In this document: positions 20,939 to 33,235 of the stretch, piece after piece | How the letters are laid out: the number at the start of each line of letters is the position of its first letter | Numbering within the stretch: the first letter of the stretch is position 1 | Origin: Zancudomyces culisetae | Lineage: Eukaryota > Kickxellomycota > Harpellomycetes > Harpellales > Legeriomycetaceae | Direction of reading: 5' to 3' | DNA length: 64,000 nucleotides | NCBI GenBank assembly: GCA_001969505.1 | Contig: LSSK01000113.1 | Span: 27,001-91,000 of the forward strand | Made by a program: the position numbers and the translations under genes | Notes under the pieces: generated by a model | Databases searched by the model: none | Seen by the model: the letters and a program-made list of their open reading frames with translations, nothing else | What the model was told of the DNA's origin: nothing

Positions 20939-21398
20939 CTGCAGGATATGGTCGCCTTGCTTTGATTTGTTCTGTTTTATGCTTTAGTGGTTGCTAAAGA
21001 TATGAAACTTATCGCCAAAACACTTTAACTTGTATTAGATACTTGATGCTTATCAGAATTTTCACTATCTATCGGAACGAAGTTGAACCTGTGCTCAAGT
21101 TCGTAGTAACAGTTTCTTTTTCTTGTTATATTTCGTTTCCACATACTACACATCTAAGCGTGTGTTTTTTTTTATACTCAAAACTGCTTATTGGGTATAG
21201 TCAATTTCAAATCAAATTCGTTAAACAAATCAGGGTTATGTTTTGATTTTATTTATTTACTCGAAATTTCATGAAAATGGATTATTACACAAAAAATAAA
21301 AAAATAAAAAAATAAAAAGTAATAAGCTGAACCTTTTCAACAAAAAAAAACAAAAAAAAACTTAAATTCGGGTATCTAGAGATCTAGGGAAGGAAAGG
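20939..21398. other. Divergent region upstream of SPT4
   Basis: Non-coding by inspection, apart from a possible first exon of the unidentified minus-strand gene. A/T-rich simple stretches (AAAAAATAAAAAAAT type) lie at 21290-21320. Confidence 0.4.
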
Positions 21399-22070
21399 AT
21401 GGCATTCGTAGTCCCAACAGATAAACGTCAACTAAGAGCCTGTTTGTTATGTTCACTGGTCAAGGTTTGCTTTTCTTGTTTATTTATATTAACATTCACA
21501 TAGGGTTTAAGATAATTCCAGATTGCATCCCAACGCAATGACTAAATATTGAACGTTAATTCTAATCCCAATCACAAATATACATTACTTCAATGCTACA
21601 GAACACGCAGCAATTTAGAAAATATGGGTGTGAAAACTGCGAATCGATCTTGTTTATGCGAAATAACATGGACAGAATTATGGAATGTACCAGTTCGAAC
21701 TTTGATGGGTATGTGGCATCTATATATCAAAAAAATTACATTTTATTTATTTTTTTCTCTCTCTCCCTTCCACTCTTTTTTTTTGACATCCATAACTTCA
21801 TCCCTTTTTTTAATAAATAGAATAATTGCCTTGATGAACCCGGAAAAAAGCTGGATTAGCCGATACAACCACTTAGGTAAATAGATTTTTTCAGATTTTG
21901 TGTATCTGTATCAACTTTCACTATATATATTGTCAAATATTGTTATAGACAAATTTATTCCAGGAATATATGCCACTTATGTTTCTGGGAGGCTTCCGGA
22001 AGATGTCGAGGATGAATTAAATCAAAAGGGGATAGCATATCGCCCCCGTGATGGAACTGAAGATGAGTGA
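21399..22070 (+). CDS. SPT4: Transcription elongation factor SPT4
   Basis: Four exons, 21399-21464, 21602-21708, 21821-21876 and 21949-22070, give 116 residues. Spt4 pairs with Spt5 to form DSIF, which binds RNA polymerase II and promotes processive elongation. The N-terminal zinc finger is complete: Cys15 and Cys18 in LRACLLCSLVK, and Cys32 and Cys35 in YGCENCE. The core follows the family closely: ECTSSNFDGIIALMNPEKSW, then GIYATYVSGRLP and GIAYRPRDG near the end. The splice junctions are phase-consistent, and the two middle exons fall inside the conserved core. The first donor is GTTTGC, not the GTAAGT used elsewhere. The length is normal. Confidence 0.95.
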
Positions 22071-23977
22071 AGTTATAACAGCAAAGGAATACATTCTTTT
22101 TTGTAATTTATACAATTCTACTCCACTACCATACGGAATTCTGAGTTTTTTATATGATCAACATGCTTGTAATTAGCTACACTTGTTCTTTTTTTTTCTG
22201 TATTTCTAGCCGTTCCTTCCTTTTCAAGGATAGGTATGTTTAGGTGTTAATAAATCTTGTTTCGAAACCCGCCTTCTTTTTTTATTCTTTTGCTATCCCA
22301 ACTAATGGCATTTTAGTTGCGTGCTTCGAAACTTTAGCAACATATCGTTCATACTCAAGATGGCTATAACACTCAGGAAGGTGTAAAAAACCGCGAAAAA
22401 TATGCTTAAAATTTACGTTTGATCAAAAAGCACTACCAATGTTTTATTGAAGCATTTATTCTCTGCAATTCCTTGTAAATATTTCAGGCACTTTCACTAA
22501 AATAACTCTATGTCTGTATTTAGGGCAAGCATACTGTGGGGAAAAGTGAATTTGGCTATTAGTATACCCTAAAGGTTCAGCAAGAAAATACGAAAACATG
22601 ACACTCGGAATCGTGACCATCTGTAGTATAATTACATGTTTAACGTACTACTAAGTAATATCCATTACCCAGTATTATACAGGATGGGTCTTTTATTATT
22701 ATAAATATTATTAGGACTATAATTATTTTGGGAGAAAAAGGACGGTATATTAATTAATTGTAAACTGGATTGTTTATAAGATAAAATAATGCTAAATATA
22801 TTAACTAATAAAATACAAGAGAATGCAGGTATATAATTCTATTGTGTGTTCTAACATTATTATCTATCGTAGTGTACAGAAATACTCATACTTGTAGGTA
22901 CACGTGGCATTGGTTTTGGTTTGTTTTGTTAATTTTTGTTTTACTTTATATGCTATTATTTATTTGATAAGTGTTAATTTATGAACCTGTGTTTTGATTA
23001 ATATAACATGGTGTATTAAACTACAATAATTTATTTATTCATCAGGTCAGTGTAATAAAAATTGTAATAATCGGCCATTCCACACGTGATTGCAACCAAA
23101 TTTATTAATGTGTCTTTAAAGCTATACATGTACATACTATCTACGAGTTATGCAAAAAGAGAAATATCTCAAGAATCGTTTTGTAGATCTGTAAATGACT
23201 TAATTTTGACTATAATTCGAGGTTGGCTTGGTTTTAAAAGTGATACTCAGTAATCAGATATCAGTATTCAGTCATCAATATGTGATATTTGCATATTGTA
23301 TATTAATTTAAGGCAGTTTTTTTCAATTTTGGTAATAGAAAATCAAGAAACTCCTTATTTTTTAAAATTACTTTAATACAACTTGCTTAGTATTTGAGAC
23401 CCAGCCTAGTTTATATGAATGTATAAATTTGTATTGACGTTTTGCATATCAATCTGTTGGTAAACGTACAATTAAATGGGATAAATAGCTTCAGTGACAG
23501 CAAAGTACCAACCTGTAATATTAATTATGTGGATCTTCATGAAGTAATAAATTCTTCTGGGTTCGTACACACAAACCTTTTAGTAAAGTCTTTACAATCA
23601 AGATTTTGCTAACATGTTATATTTTTTATTAGTTTTTTTTCAATATATTTTCAAATAGGGATCGAGTTTTCTATTATCAGAACCCATAAAATGTAAAATC
23701 GAATTTTGTCTACTGAAATAGTTTTCCAAAAGCTGCTGTTTCGTTTTTCTTCTAATAGATGGTGGGCAATATTGGTAATCGAATACCTGTGCAAAAGAAA
23801 AACTATAAAAAGCCAACCTTGTGGATGGTTTTGAGGAATACACAACCACATTTCGGTTATATACTTTCAGTAAGAAAAAACAATTCAATAAATAAAAAGT
23901 TGAACTAAAACTAATATCGCTGTCACTGGCACAAAAAAATTTAAACTTTCTCCAAAAGCAAACACTAAAAAATAAAC
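22071..23977. other. AT-rich intergenic region with an uncertain minus-strand exon
   Basis: About 1.9 kb without a recognised gene. On the minus strand near 23787 a TTTTGCACAG acceptor opens a frame that ends at 23640 and begins VFDYQYCPPSIRRKTK. A second frame is open over the same bases. I could not link either to a family or a start codon. Confidence 0.4.
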
Positions 23978-25861
23978 ATGTTTTTTCAACCCCGTGAATG
24001 CAACACAAACCAAAGCGCTGCCGAGTGTCAGAACCTTAACCAGCTCTTAGAGCCAGATAGCAGGGAATATCGCCAAAAAGTGCGCCAGTTTATTTCCAGA
24101 AACTATAACAGTCTTTTCGCACCTCACAAGGAGCTCCCACCACCTTTAGAAAGAAGAATGGCATTGCACGGATACCAAGCATTGGGTAACAGTGAGTATT
24201 TCTCTTTCAAAAACTATGATGTAAACCCCCAAAACATGGTTGCAGCAAATGAAATCTTGGGCTTTACCAATGGACTAACAAACGCGGGCCTTATTCCGCA
24301 CTATAATGCGTTTGGTGGTGCACTGTACAAGCTCGGAACGAGTTTCCACCAAAACCAATTTTCAAATCTTAAAAACTCGGAACTTTTTGGATGGCACCCG
24401 TATTATCCAGCAGGGTTTGATCCAGAGTGTAATGAGTTTGAAGTCGCTGCTGTATATGATAACAGAACCCAAAGATTCTTGCTTAACTCTCCAGTAAACA
24501 GTAGACATGCTTGGTTCACAAACAGTTATGCCAACTCAAACTGGGCCATCGTTTATGCACGTCTTGTGGTTGATGGAGTTGAGCGCGGACTGCACGGCTT
24601 TCTAGTAAAACTCAGAGATGAAAATTCTCAACTCTACCCAGAAATTACATTTACGCCATATAACCAAAATGCACAGGCCAATGATTTCAGCATTGGTTCT
24701 TTCGAGTTCAACAATCTCAGCGTTCCAAGAGAATATCTACTCAACAGATATTCCAATATCGATAACCAAGGCAGATTTATCTCGGCTCTTCCAAACGTTT
24801 CAGATAGATATTCAGCTATTCATGAACAGATTTTACTTGGAAGGCTAAGCGTATCTAGTGCTAGTATTTCAGCTGCAAAGACAGCAATCTGCATGGCAGT
24901 AACAGCCCCATGGGTGCAACCCTCCTCACAGGAATTCCAAAAAGAGTTGGAAAGAATTGGTTTCGTACAAAATAGATACAAGATTGTACCTCTTATTGCC
25001 AGAACAATAGCACTGAATCTTGGTTTGAACCACGCCAAGGAATGTTGGAGCAACGAAGGCTCACAATCTAAAAACACCGCTGTTCTTTCCGGTGTTATGA
25101 AATCATTGATAACATGGCATGCTCAGGAAACCGCACTAGTATGCAAGGAAAACTGTGGAGCTTATGGAAACCATAACTGGTATCGCTGGTCATCTGTTCT
25201 AGAAACCGGTCATGCTGGTGTTACAGCAGAAGGAAACAACGTTGCTCTTCAGCAACATGTTACCAAAGCACTTTTGGATGGTTTCGAAAACAACACTTTT
25301 AAGCTTCCCCAATACTTGAACGGTACTCAGCCAACTAATAATAATGTCAAAAACACTAGTATCGAGACATTGTATGACGTGATGGTCTTCAGATTTGTTA
25401 GCAGAGTAAATAAGCTTGGTGCAATCATAAATCAAGATCAATCCCAGTTTCACAATGTGGGAGAACTGTGGCTTCATGGAGACGCCGGATTAGTTCAAAG
25501 ATGTTCAAGAGCTTATGGCGAGTATATTTGTGCAAACGAGCTCCGCAGAGCGATGCAAAACCAGAGTGGTGAGCTTAGAAAGGTGATACACTGCGTTTTC
25601 AGAACCTTTGTGCTCGATTGCATACAAAATGATATGAGTTACTTGCTTATAAACGGGGTATACTCAAATGATAATGGTAGCCAATGTTATGATGCACTTA
25701 ACTGTGCAGTGAATGACTTGGCACAGTATACACACACCATTATCGATTCATTCGACATCCCCAGAGAAATAATCGCCAACCCACCTTCTTTCAACTGGAA
25801 CTTGCTTGGAAGACACAATGCAAAGTTGTGTTTGCAAGAGCAAAACTTAGCAAAATATTAA
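23978..25861 (+). CDS. Divergent acyl-CoA oxidase-like protein
   Basis: A single exon of 627 residues. Peroxisomal acyl-CoA oxidases introduce the first double bond of beta-oxidation, with FAD, and produce H2O2. The overall layout fits the family: an N-terminal helical domain, a beta domain with AIVYARLVVDGVERGLHGF and VPREYLLNRYS, a helical FAD domain, and an ACOX C-terminal domain from about residue 470. The catalytic base appears to be kept as Glu418 in TAEGNNVALQQ. However, the flavin/substrate signature FAxTELGHGSN is replaced by WHPYYPAGFDPECN (about 139-152), the CGGHGY box is CGAYGN (393-398), and the usual RxxF/QF FAD-domain residues are not evident. The C-terminus is NLAKY, with no SKL-type PTS1, although some fungal oxidases also lack it. 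Activity is uncertain. Confidence 0.8.
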   Translation: MFFQPRECNTNQSAAECQNLNQLLEPDSREYRQKVRQFISRNYNSLFAPHKELPPPLERRMALHGYQALGNSEYFSFKNYDVNPQNMVAANEILGFTNGLTNAGLIPHYNAFGGALYKLGTSFHQNQFSNLKNSELFGWHPYYPAGFDPECNEFEVAAVYDNRTQRFLLNSPVNSRHAWFTNSYANSNWAIVYARLVVDGVERGLHGFLVKLRDENSQLYPEITFTPYNQNAQANDFSIGSFEFNNLSVPREYLLNRYSNIDNQGRFISALPNVSDRYSAIHEQILLGRLSVSSASISAAKTAICMAVTAPWVQPSSQEFQKELERIGFVQNRYKIVPLIARTIALNLGLNHAKECWSNEGSQSKNTAVLSGVMKSLITWHAQETALVCKENCGAYGNHNWYRWSSVLETGHAGVTAEGNNVALQQHVTKALLDGFENNTFKLPQYLNGTQPTNNNVKNTSIETLYDVMVFRFVSRVNKLGAIINQDQSQFHNVGELWLHGDAGLVQRCSRAYGEYICANELRRAMQNQSGELRKVIHCVFRTFVLDCIQNDMSYLLINGVYSNDNGSQCYDALNCAVNDLAQYTHTIIDSFDIPREIIANPPSFNWNLLGRHNAKLCLQEQNLAKY

Positions 25862-28800
25862 ATGTTGTCACTGTTCAAGTTTTTCGTTTAGTTTTTTAAA
25901 GTGGTATTTTTCTATTTTTTTTTTGTAGCTCTTGAATGGTGTTTATCGTTGTCGGCACAATAAAAAGGTATCCAGTCAGTCAATGTTTACATCTGATAAT
26001 GTTTTAAAGTAGGATTGTGATGTGATTTAACGTGTTTATTTCCTTGACTGTGCAACCGGTCGCTTTTTGCTGAATATAAATGAGACGCACAGCATAGCAG
26101 TCCCAAAGTACTACTTTTCTGAAAACATAATGTAATGGTTGATTTATGTCAGTGAAAAACTGGAGTGCTCCCCTAATACAAAGATGAATCCGCTATCAAA
26201 TGCCATACCTCACTACGAACCCCGACTACGTCTTGCGGTGAAAAAGTCAAAAGCTAAGGCTGAATATTGCAACTCGGTATTTTTTTTAAAAAAAGTGTTT
26301 ATCCCATAAGATTGAATTTGGAGAAAAGTAAATGATTCTGGTATTTTATTTTAGGGAAAGTTTTGGTATTAAAGGAACATGTCAGCTATATAAGCACAAC
26401 CCACAGCAATCGCCTGGAAATGCTTTTTAGAGTGCTTGGTTAACTTGTAATCATTGTATGGCAAAGTGATCTTTAGAGGGGATTATTTAACAAGAAAAAC
26501 TGCTAATTTCGACCTACGATTGGTTTGTGCCATCTCCACGAAGGTATACACAGTACAGAATAAAACAACAAAACTTTTTCTACTCTCAAAGTGGCAAACA
26601 CAATAAATAAACATAAAATTATTTTTAATATTAAGAGTACCTCTGTTAGGATTCCCTAACATCTTCTATTGAAAAGTCCTTTTGAATAGAACCAAAACCG
26701 CTTAAAGATTTTTATTCACAAACTTTCAATAGGCTTCTCAGACAAAAAGGAAATTGATGCCAAAATTCAAGGGATCTTGAAGTTAAAAGAACCATTTCAA
26801 ATGAGGGGATTTCATCAGCGAAATAGAAGTATTTCAGCAACATAAATACGATACATCGTACTCAAAAGAAACGGTTAAGCAGATTAACAATACAAGTTGA
26901 TCCATAACTTTTCCTAGTGCTTATTCCTAGTGGCTTTTTGAACTTATTACTTTTCTTATTAAAAAATATATTTTCAGAAACAAAATTCTAATAAAACTAT
27001 TTTTTGTCATAAAACAATCCTGAAATCTGACAACCTCGGAGTTGGTGAATTATGATGATTCATTGAACGTTTAAAAGATTGGTCTGTTGAGCTTATTTTA
27101 TTCATGACTTTAATTTCCAATATAAAAAGAATTATTGATAAATAGTAAAGTGTGCCTTTCAGCTAATGGGGTTCAAAACATACAAGTACAGATAATGAAA
27201 TTTTTACCCATTACTCATTACTCATCACTCAGTACTCGTTACTCATTGCCTATAATATACAACTAATTAACATCAATGTACTAACCATAAAAAATGTAAT
27301 TGAATATTACAGTTTTCTATGCTAGTAGGGTATGCTAAAATCAAATTTCAAAAATTTGCAGATTTTGCCGTATCGCTATACCCAATTATACTTACCAGCA
27401 GGTAACAAAGTGATGCTTACCAATACCTCCAATAACTAGGAAGATACTCATTCAAGTTTTCATTGTTTTGTAAAAGAAAACAGGTAGAGAAAATAATATA
27501 TAAAAATTAAACCAGAATGTGTGGTGTACAAATCAGTCTGCCATTTTCATCGATAATATGTTGCATCATCTAGATTACTTGTACAACGAAATATTACATG
27601 CATTGAAAGTATATTCACAATTAGCAAGCATGAGCTGCCATATTTTTCTGCTTGTATTGGTTAAAGTTGCGTACATATTACACAAATGGTATTTTAACGC
27701 TGTGACGCGGTTTTGTTGACTTGATTTGTACATTATTCCAGCTAGATATTTATTTATCCAGTACTAGCATTTAATTTGCCATTTAATATTATCGGTTGCA
27801 TTCTGACGGAGTACAAAGTTTTCAGAAATTTACTGCGACACAGTGGTATCAATCAACAAAATAAAGATCATCATTCTAAAGGCAGTGGTTGAGACGGGGG
27901 CTAGAGCAGTTGTTGATTTCAATATCCGCTATGCATAGCAACGTTTCTAATTGTCAGGTACATCAATTTTTTTTGATACATATCTAATTCTAGTGAAAGA
28001 GAAAGAGGGGGTGTGTGTGTATGCGGGGTTTAGTGATATGACCAACTAACTGGCATCCCAAGTCTCCAGAGTTAAATTTTTGAAAGCATCACCATGAAAT
28101 TATGTTTTATTGAAACCTCAATTCTGTTCCCATGTTTCTTCTAAACAAAAAAACAATCAAGCGAGGGGGAGGATGAGTTTAGCTATGAGTTTGTAGTGAA
28201 ACAATTACACATGTTACCTTCCTCCCCATAAACTGAGTGAGAAGTAATACGCGGCATCTTAATGAATATTTCAGGTATTTGATGAAAATTATAAAACTGT
28301 GCCGATAAAAATGAACTACGAATTTATTATCGATATACAAAGATGTGCCCCATATATATTCACTTGGAGTTAATCACCAGCATGTTTGTGGTAACTTAAT
28401 CAAAAGCATTTTAATTTTAGACCTATTAAAACAAAAGTCTACTTTAGGCCCAATTATTGGTGGGTTTGTAAAAAGCCGCAAATTAAATAATTTGCCTTGG
28501 TTTACATGGTAGATGACAGTGTTATCGGCACGGACATTGGCGAGATGTAAAGAATTAAAATACCACAGTCTTGCTTTCGGTAACACAAAACAATTCCTAT
28601 GTTTAGATGGATGCGGGTTTGATGCAACCTATGCCCATTATTCCCATCATTTCCTTTACGCTTTCAGATTCATTAACTAAATTTGATTATGGCTATAAAA
28701 ATATATTTCTCGACAAAATTATAGGGATAATACTGACCAAACATGAGTTTTTGGGAATCTCATCTAAGTGTATATATTGGTGAGTTGAAAGTTAATACTC

Positions 28801-30086
28801 AAGTGGTGGTATTGGGCTTTCCTTTTCAAAGCAACAAAAAAGAACAAAAACGTTTTTTAAACGGTGCAGGATTTTTTTTAGTGATACCAAATTTCTATTG
28901 GACAAAAATACAATACCATGGATGACTCAGCGATTTTAAGTCCAGCTCATCATGGTACTTGCAAGTCGATGATTGTTTTCTACATATCCCCCATTGTAGT
29001 ATACGGACCTTCATACCTGATATACATGAGTGTTGGTGTCAGTAATTCATCACCTTTGAGGATATTTCCATCTACCAACAGATCTGTTCCGAGTCGGGAA
29101 GTGTTTTTCTCAAAAGAATTGCTAATATGAATAATTAGCTTTATTATTTATGGAAAGTTCTTTAGAATTTATCCGCCATTTTTGATAGCTAAGAGACAAT
29201 CGATAAGAAATAAGTTCAATAATTGAAATAATGACAGAGGGCAGTTATATATTAAGCTCATGTTCAGAAACATTCCAGAATTAATTGTATGATGGTACAA
29301 AGTTGAGCTACAAATTAGCAGTAACGTTACTGGTGCGGTAACTTTTAAAAACATGGATATGGTGATTTAACGGCAAACCAACTTACCAAGCTTGTAGGTA
29401 TGTGAACAAAAGAGAAGGATCAACAATTTTTAATTTCACCAACTCTAAAAGCTGATGTAAAGGAATATGAAGAAAGCATGGAAAAAAGATAGTCAATAAA
29501 GAAAAGTGCATAAAAAACACTTGTGAATTTTGTTTTATGAGCGAAATGGTACATTTACTCTATTTTTTTTCTCGCCTTATATGGACAATGGATGCAAATG
29601 TTCCTGATTCACAAACTAAGAATGTCATTACATTAAACCCATGCTGGTCAATTTGTTTGGCTGATGGATTTGTAAAAATTTGCTTGGAGGGTCAGATAAA
29701 AACTTCTCACGAATAAAATTAGAGGGAGGCGGGGAGAGTTGGGTCGAGTATATGCATAATTGAAGAAAAAAATAGACCACTGCTTTCGTTAATGCAATCA
29801 CCCATCAAAGCAAATGCAAGAGGATGATATCCCCACCATTTTTCTTTTCTCCTGTTCCCGTGTTGTAGTTTTTCTGTAATTTGGAAACGAAAGAGGCAAG
29901 CGGCAGGAAAATCAAGTAAAAAATCATGTAACACCACGCCACTAGTTGTAAATTAAGACTTTTTTCTGGACTGCAAAAAGTACAACAATTATTTGTTGCT
30001 ATTTTTATTTTTCTAAACAAACAAATGTGCGGGAAGCAATTTGCGAATACTTAATTATGGAACTCCAATATCCAAGAGAAAAGATG
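25862..30086. other. Long gene-poor AT-rich region
   Basis: More than 4 kb without a gene I can support. Short frames at 27519-27719 (+), 28374-28586 (-), 28743-29130 (+) and 29719-30020 (-) have no motifs. A GTGTGTGTGT stretch lies near 28012-28021, and a degenerate ATTACTC repeat lies at 27210-27250. A TTTTTGCAG acceptor-like site on the minus strand around 29971-29979 opens a frame with a hydrophobic segment, but I could not connect it to a gene. Confidence 0.4.
27210..27250. repeat. Degenerate ATTACTC/ATCACTC short tandem repeat
   Basis: An imperfect run of units such as ATTACTC, ATTACTC, ATCACTC and GTTACTC. A very similar degenerate run occurs at 44471-44518. The two share the string CATTACTCATCAC. 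Confidence 0.6.
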
Positions 30087-30308
30087 TTATAAAAGGGCAT
30101 CCTGTCGATACCAGAAAAGTGAAAACGTTTGAACAATATAAGTTCTCTTTGATTTTAGAGGTGATACTTGAATTTTTTTTTTCGGATAAGCACAAGCACG
30201 TGTTGTGGTATTAGCCGTTTGTTTACATAATTCTTCTACAGGTGCACTTGCCAAGCATAGAAAGAGCAGCAAAGCACATAGAAAAAGTACACAAAGAGTG
30301 TAATACAT
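30087..30308 (-). CDS. Hypothetical short secreted-type peptide
   Basis: A 73-codon minus-strand frame begins with a hydrophobic leader (MYYTLCVLFLCALLLFLCLA) followed by a plausible SASAP-like cleavage context and then a Cys-containing polar region. No homologue is recognised. A GTATCA donor-like site in the middle means the real product, if any, could be spliced. It is divergent from the CBM21 gene, which starts 230 bp away. In an AT-rich genome a hydrophobic frame of this size can occur by chance. Confidence 0.25.
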   Translation of the reverse strand: MYYTLCVLFLCALLLFLCLASAPVEELCKQTANTTTRACAYPKKKIQVSPLKSKRTYIVQTFSLFWYRQDALL

Positions 30309-30538
30309 AACATAACAAAATTATACGCACTGTATAATATTAAGCAAACAGTGTATTCGCCTTTCATATACTAATTTAGCAGGCATATTCTTGCTAGCGA
30401 AAAGAATAGTTAGGAAATAGAACTGACTAGTTCTAGAAATAAACAATTTACTACGGCTGTCTTTAGCAGAAAGGAGTGCTTGTATTTTTAGAAAATAGTG
30501 TTTTAATAGAGCTTTCAGAGAAACGGAAATAAAGTGAC

Positions 30539-32062
30539 ATGTATATCCCTGTTGCAAAAGTATTTGTTAGCGTACCGAGCGGCAAGTTCACGTATGACGG
30601 TATAAACGGGGTAAACGGGATAAACTATAGAACTAGCTCTGTATATCCGAATACGTTAGAGTATTCCAAGTATGGTGACATCAGCAGAGGGGCAACGCGA
30701 GTAGGGAGCAAAGAAAAGGTGAGTATAGCAACTAAAGCGTCACAGAGGTGCAAAGAAGGACCAAAAATCAAACCATGCTTGAAAAGGGACGGGAAATGTG
30801 AGAGCAGAAAAAAAACAGTAAAGTTTTCGGATCAGCTAGAAAGGGTCAGACACTTTTTACTAAGTCAGGAGCCGCTAAAATGCAGAAAAGAACCTGTTAT
30901 AGACGATGACTACGACGACGAAGATGGGGATAAAGATGAATACGAGAAAGAAGCAAAGGCAAGGGAGGGGGTAAAGGATAAAAAAGAGAACTTGATAAAA
31001 TTTGTCAAAATAGATGGGCCATCAGGCCATTCAGAGTTCTTAGAAACTAGAAAAGTTGCGCTTGAGCAGGTTAGATACGAAGACAAAAAGAGGGTAATAC
31101 AAGGGGAAATAAAAGTGCTCAACATACAATTCGAAAAGAATGTTACAGTCAGGTATACACTCGACGCATGGAGGTCATCGAGTGATATCAATGCAGAATT
31201 CACCAAGGTAGAGCAAAAATCTACGCAAAACTTCCCAGGCGTGGATTTGTTTACTTTTAAAATAGATACAGGTGTGATCTGTCAAAGCGCAATAGATAAA
31301 CTCTGTTGTGTTGAAATCGAGATGTGTGTGAGATACAAAGCGGGAAATATGGAATACTGGGATAATAATAATGGTAGAAACTATAGTTTTAAGATCACAG
31401 CACTTTCGAGCGGCTTGGATTCTTCCAATGGATTATGTGTCAGGAAGGTTGATACCAAAGCCACAGCAAGTAAATTATCGGAGATACTTAGAGGAAAGGC
31501 TGAATTGCCGCCAATCAACAAAAACATCGGAATTCTGACAGCACCAAAGAGCCTGAGCTTTGCACAGCCCCAAAACGACGACATTCGGATTCGCCTCGTC
31601 CAGTACCGAACACCTGGGTCTGATGCGCACGTGCAAAACACATTTGCGAGTCATGCAAGTCACAGACCCTCAAGTTCCGTAAGTAACTATCCTTTCTCCT
31701 GGGACTCCTACTACAAGAAGGCAAGCTATACACAGCATCCACGATCAAATTCAAACAGTCCACCCGCTGGAATAAATTACAGCTCTACACCTCGTAGAAT
31801 GGCTTCTCAGTCTTACGGGCCTATGGGTATGGGATCCGAAATTATACGATGCGGTTCACCCAGCGTTCTTGGTTCTTCCCCAATTCTGACGTTTTCAAAC
31901 ATTTATTCCACAACACCGTTAGCAGGGTCGCCTCAAACATCACGCCCAGGTTCACCTGTTGTTATCAGCAGGTCTAGCTCAACAGAGAGTATGCTAGCCT
32001 GGGTAGACGGCGAGCCGTACTCTTCTTCACCACTGCATGAAATGCCCAAGCTAATATGCTAA
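30539..32062 (+). CDS. Glycogen-targeting protein phosphatase 1 regulatory subunit (CBM21)
   Basis: A single exon of 507 residues. Proteins of this kind (yeast Gac1/Pig, animal PPP1R3) bring PP1 to glycogen and promote dephosphorylation of glycogen synthase. A PP1-docking RVxF-type motif KKTVKFSD lies at 91-98, followed by an acidic Asp/Glu stretch (121-140). The CBM21 domain covers about 165-290, with VLNIQFEKNVTVRYTLDAW and the carbohydrate-site pattern YWDNNNGRNYSF. The C-terminal third is rich in Ser and Pro (repeated GSP/SSSP), probably disordered and phosphorylated. Both defining parts are intact, so function as a PP1 targeting subunit is likely. It is shorter than yeast Gac1. Confidence 0.9.
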   Translation: MYIPVAKVFVSVPSGKFTYDGINGVNGINYRTSSVYPNTLEYSKYGDISRGATRVGSKEKVSIATKASQRCKEGPKIKPCLKRDGKCESRKKTVKFSDQLERVRHFLLSQEPLKCRKEPVIDDDYDDEDGDKDEYEKEAKAREGVKDKKENLIKFVKIDGPSGHSEFLETRKVALEQVRYEDKKRVIQGEIKVLNIQFEKNVTVRYTLDAWRSSSDINAEFTKVEQKSTQNFPGVDLFTFKIDTGVICQSAIDKLCCVEIEMCVRYKAGNMEYWDNNNGRNYSFKITALSSGLDSSNGLCVRKVDTKATASKLSEILRGKAELPPINKNIGILTAPKSLSFAQPQNDDIRIRLVQYRTPGSDAHVQNTFASHASHRPSSSVSNYPFSWDSYYKKASYTQHPRSNSNSPPAGINYSSTPRRMASQSYGPMGMGSEIIRCGSPSVLGSSPILTFSNIYSTTPLAGSPQTSRPGSPVVISRSSSTESMLAWVDGEPYSSSPLHEMPKLIC

Positions 32063-33235
32063 TTCAGTCAAGCTTTTATCTGTATTGCCTTCTCTCACTC
32101 TCATTTCACACTGTATTTTTAATCAGTTACAAAGTACTAAAACCTTGGTAAACACGCATCATATGTTTTCACATCAGAGACTCACCAAGAAAAAGGCATG
32201 AATTCATTCACAGGATGTTGTCCTGTAACCATTCCTGTGTTTATTTCCATATTAGCCCCTGTAAGAAAAAGAAACCAAACTAGTTCTATTTGTAGTTACT
32301 TTAGAAAAAAAGGTGTAGTTGGGGATTGTCTTTAAATTTGGGTATTTTGCCGTGCTTATGCAAATACTCCAAAAGAAAACTTTCTTAGTTACCCTAAGAC
32401 TTTCTTAAGACTGACTTGATTTATATCATTATATATTCTCATTTACATGACTGTTTTCTCCAGATATTATCATTTTATGTATTACTCAAACTCCCATCAT
32501 TGATATTATTATTATTATGGTTCTATTCTAAGAAATAAACACTACAGAGTAGCACTTGGTATGCAGGCACCCAGATAATTTTATAGGCTTAAAAAATGTT
32601 GAGAGTACTAAATCCCAAGAGCTAGACTCAACTGAGCTGTTGTACCCAAAAATGCAAAATAAAACACAACCTTTACCACTCCTCTCAAAAAAAGCACATT
32701 ATATCAAACATATTCGACAGTACACTTAAATAGATAAACAAAACTTGAAAAAAGACTCAATGGAAGGGATAGGCGCACTTACCTAAAGACAACGAATATC
32801 TCTGTTGTACCAACAGTATATAATATATAAGTTATATAACATACACAATTGTATCAGTGTAACCAAAGATTACTATCACTCTATAACAGTTGTGGTCTTA
32901 AAAGTTTACAATCTTTAAATAATTAACAATTAACAATGAGTATTTGCGATTTCGAAAATAGGCGGCAGATATGTTATGTGTTAAGCCTGATTAAACACAG
33001 GAAAAGAGCCAAGAGATACAATATATCAATAGCAAATATATTTATAGATGGTATTTGTAGAGTGAAGAATGACTATATGTAGTAATTTACACCCAAGTTT
33101 ACTCCTTAAACTCAAAAAAATAATGGTTACTTAAACATATACCAATAAAAGATAACTCCAAACATATCAAAGAAAAAGGGGTTACACCAAAGAAATATAA
33201 TTAAATATATAGGCTTTCCGATTTTGATGAATCAA
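32063..33235. other. AT-rich intergenic region up to the assembly gap
   Basis: No supported gene. The last 55 bases before the gap are open on the minus strand in two frames, and one of them (ending SESLYI) could hold the ATG101 C-terminus. The gap prevents a decision. Confidence 0.5.
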
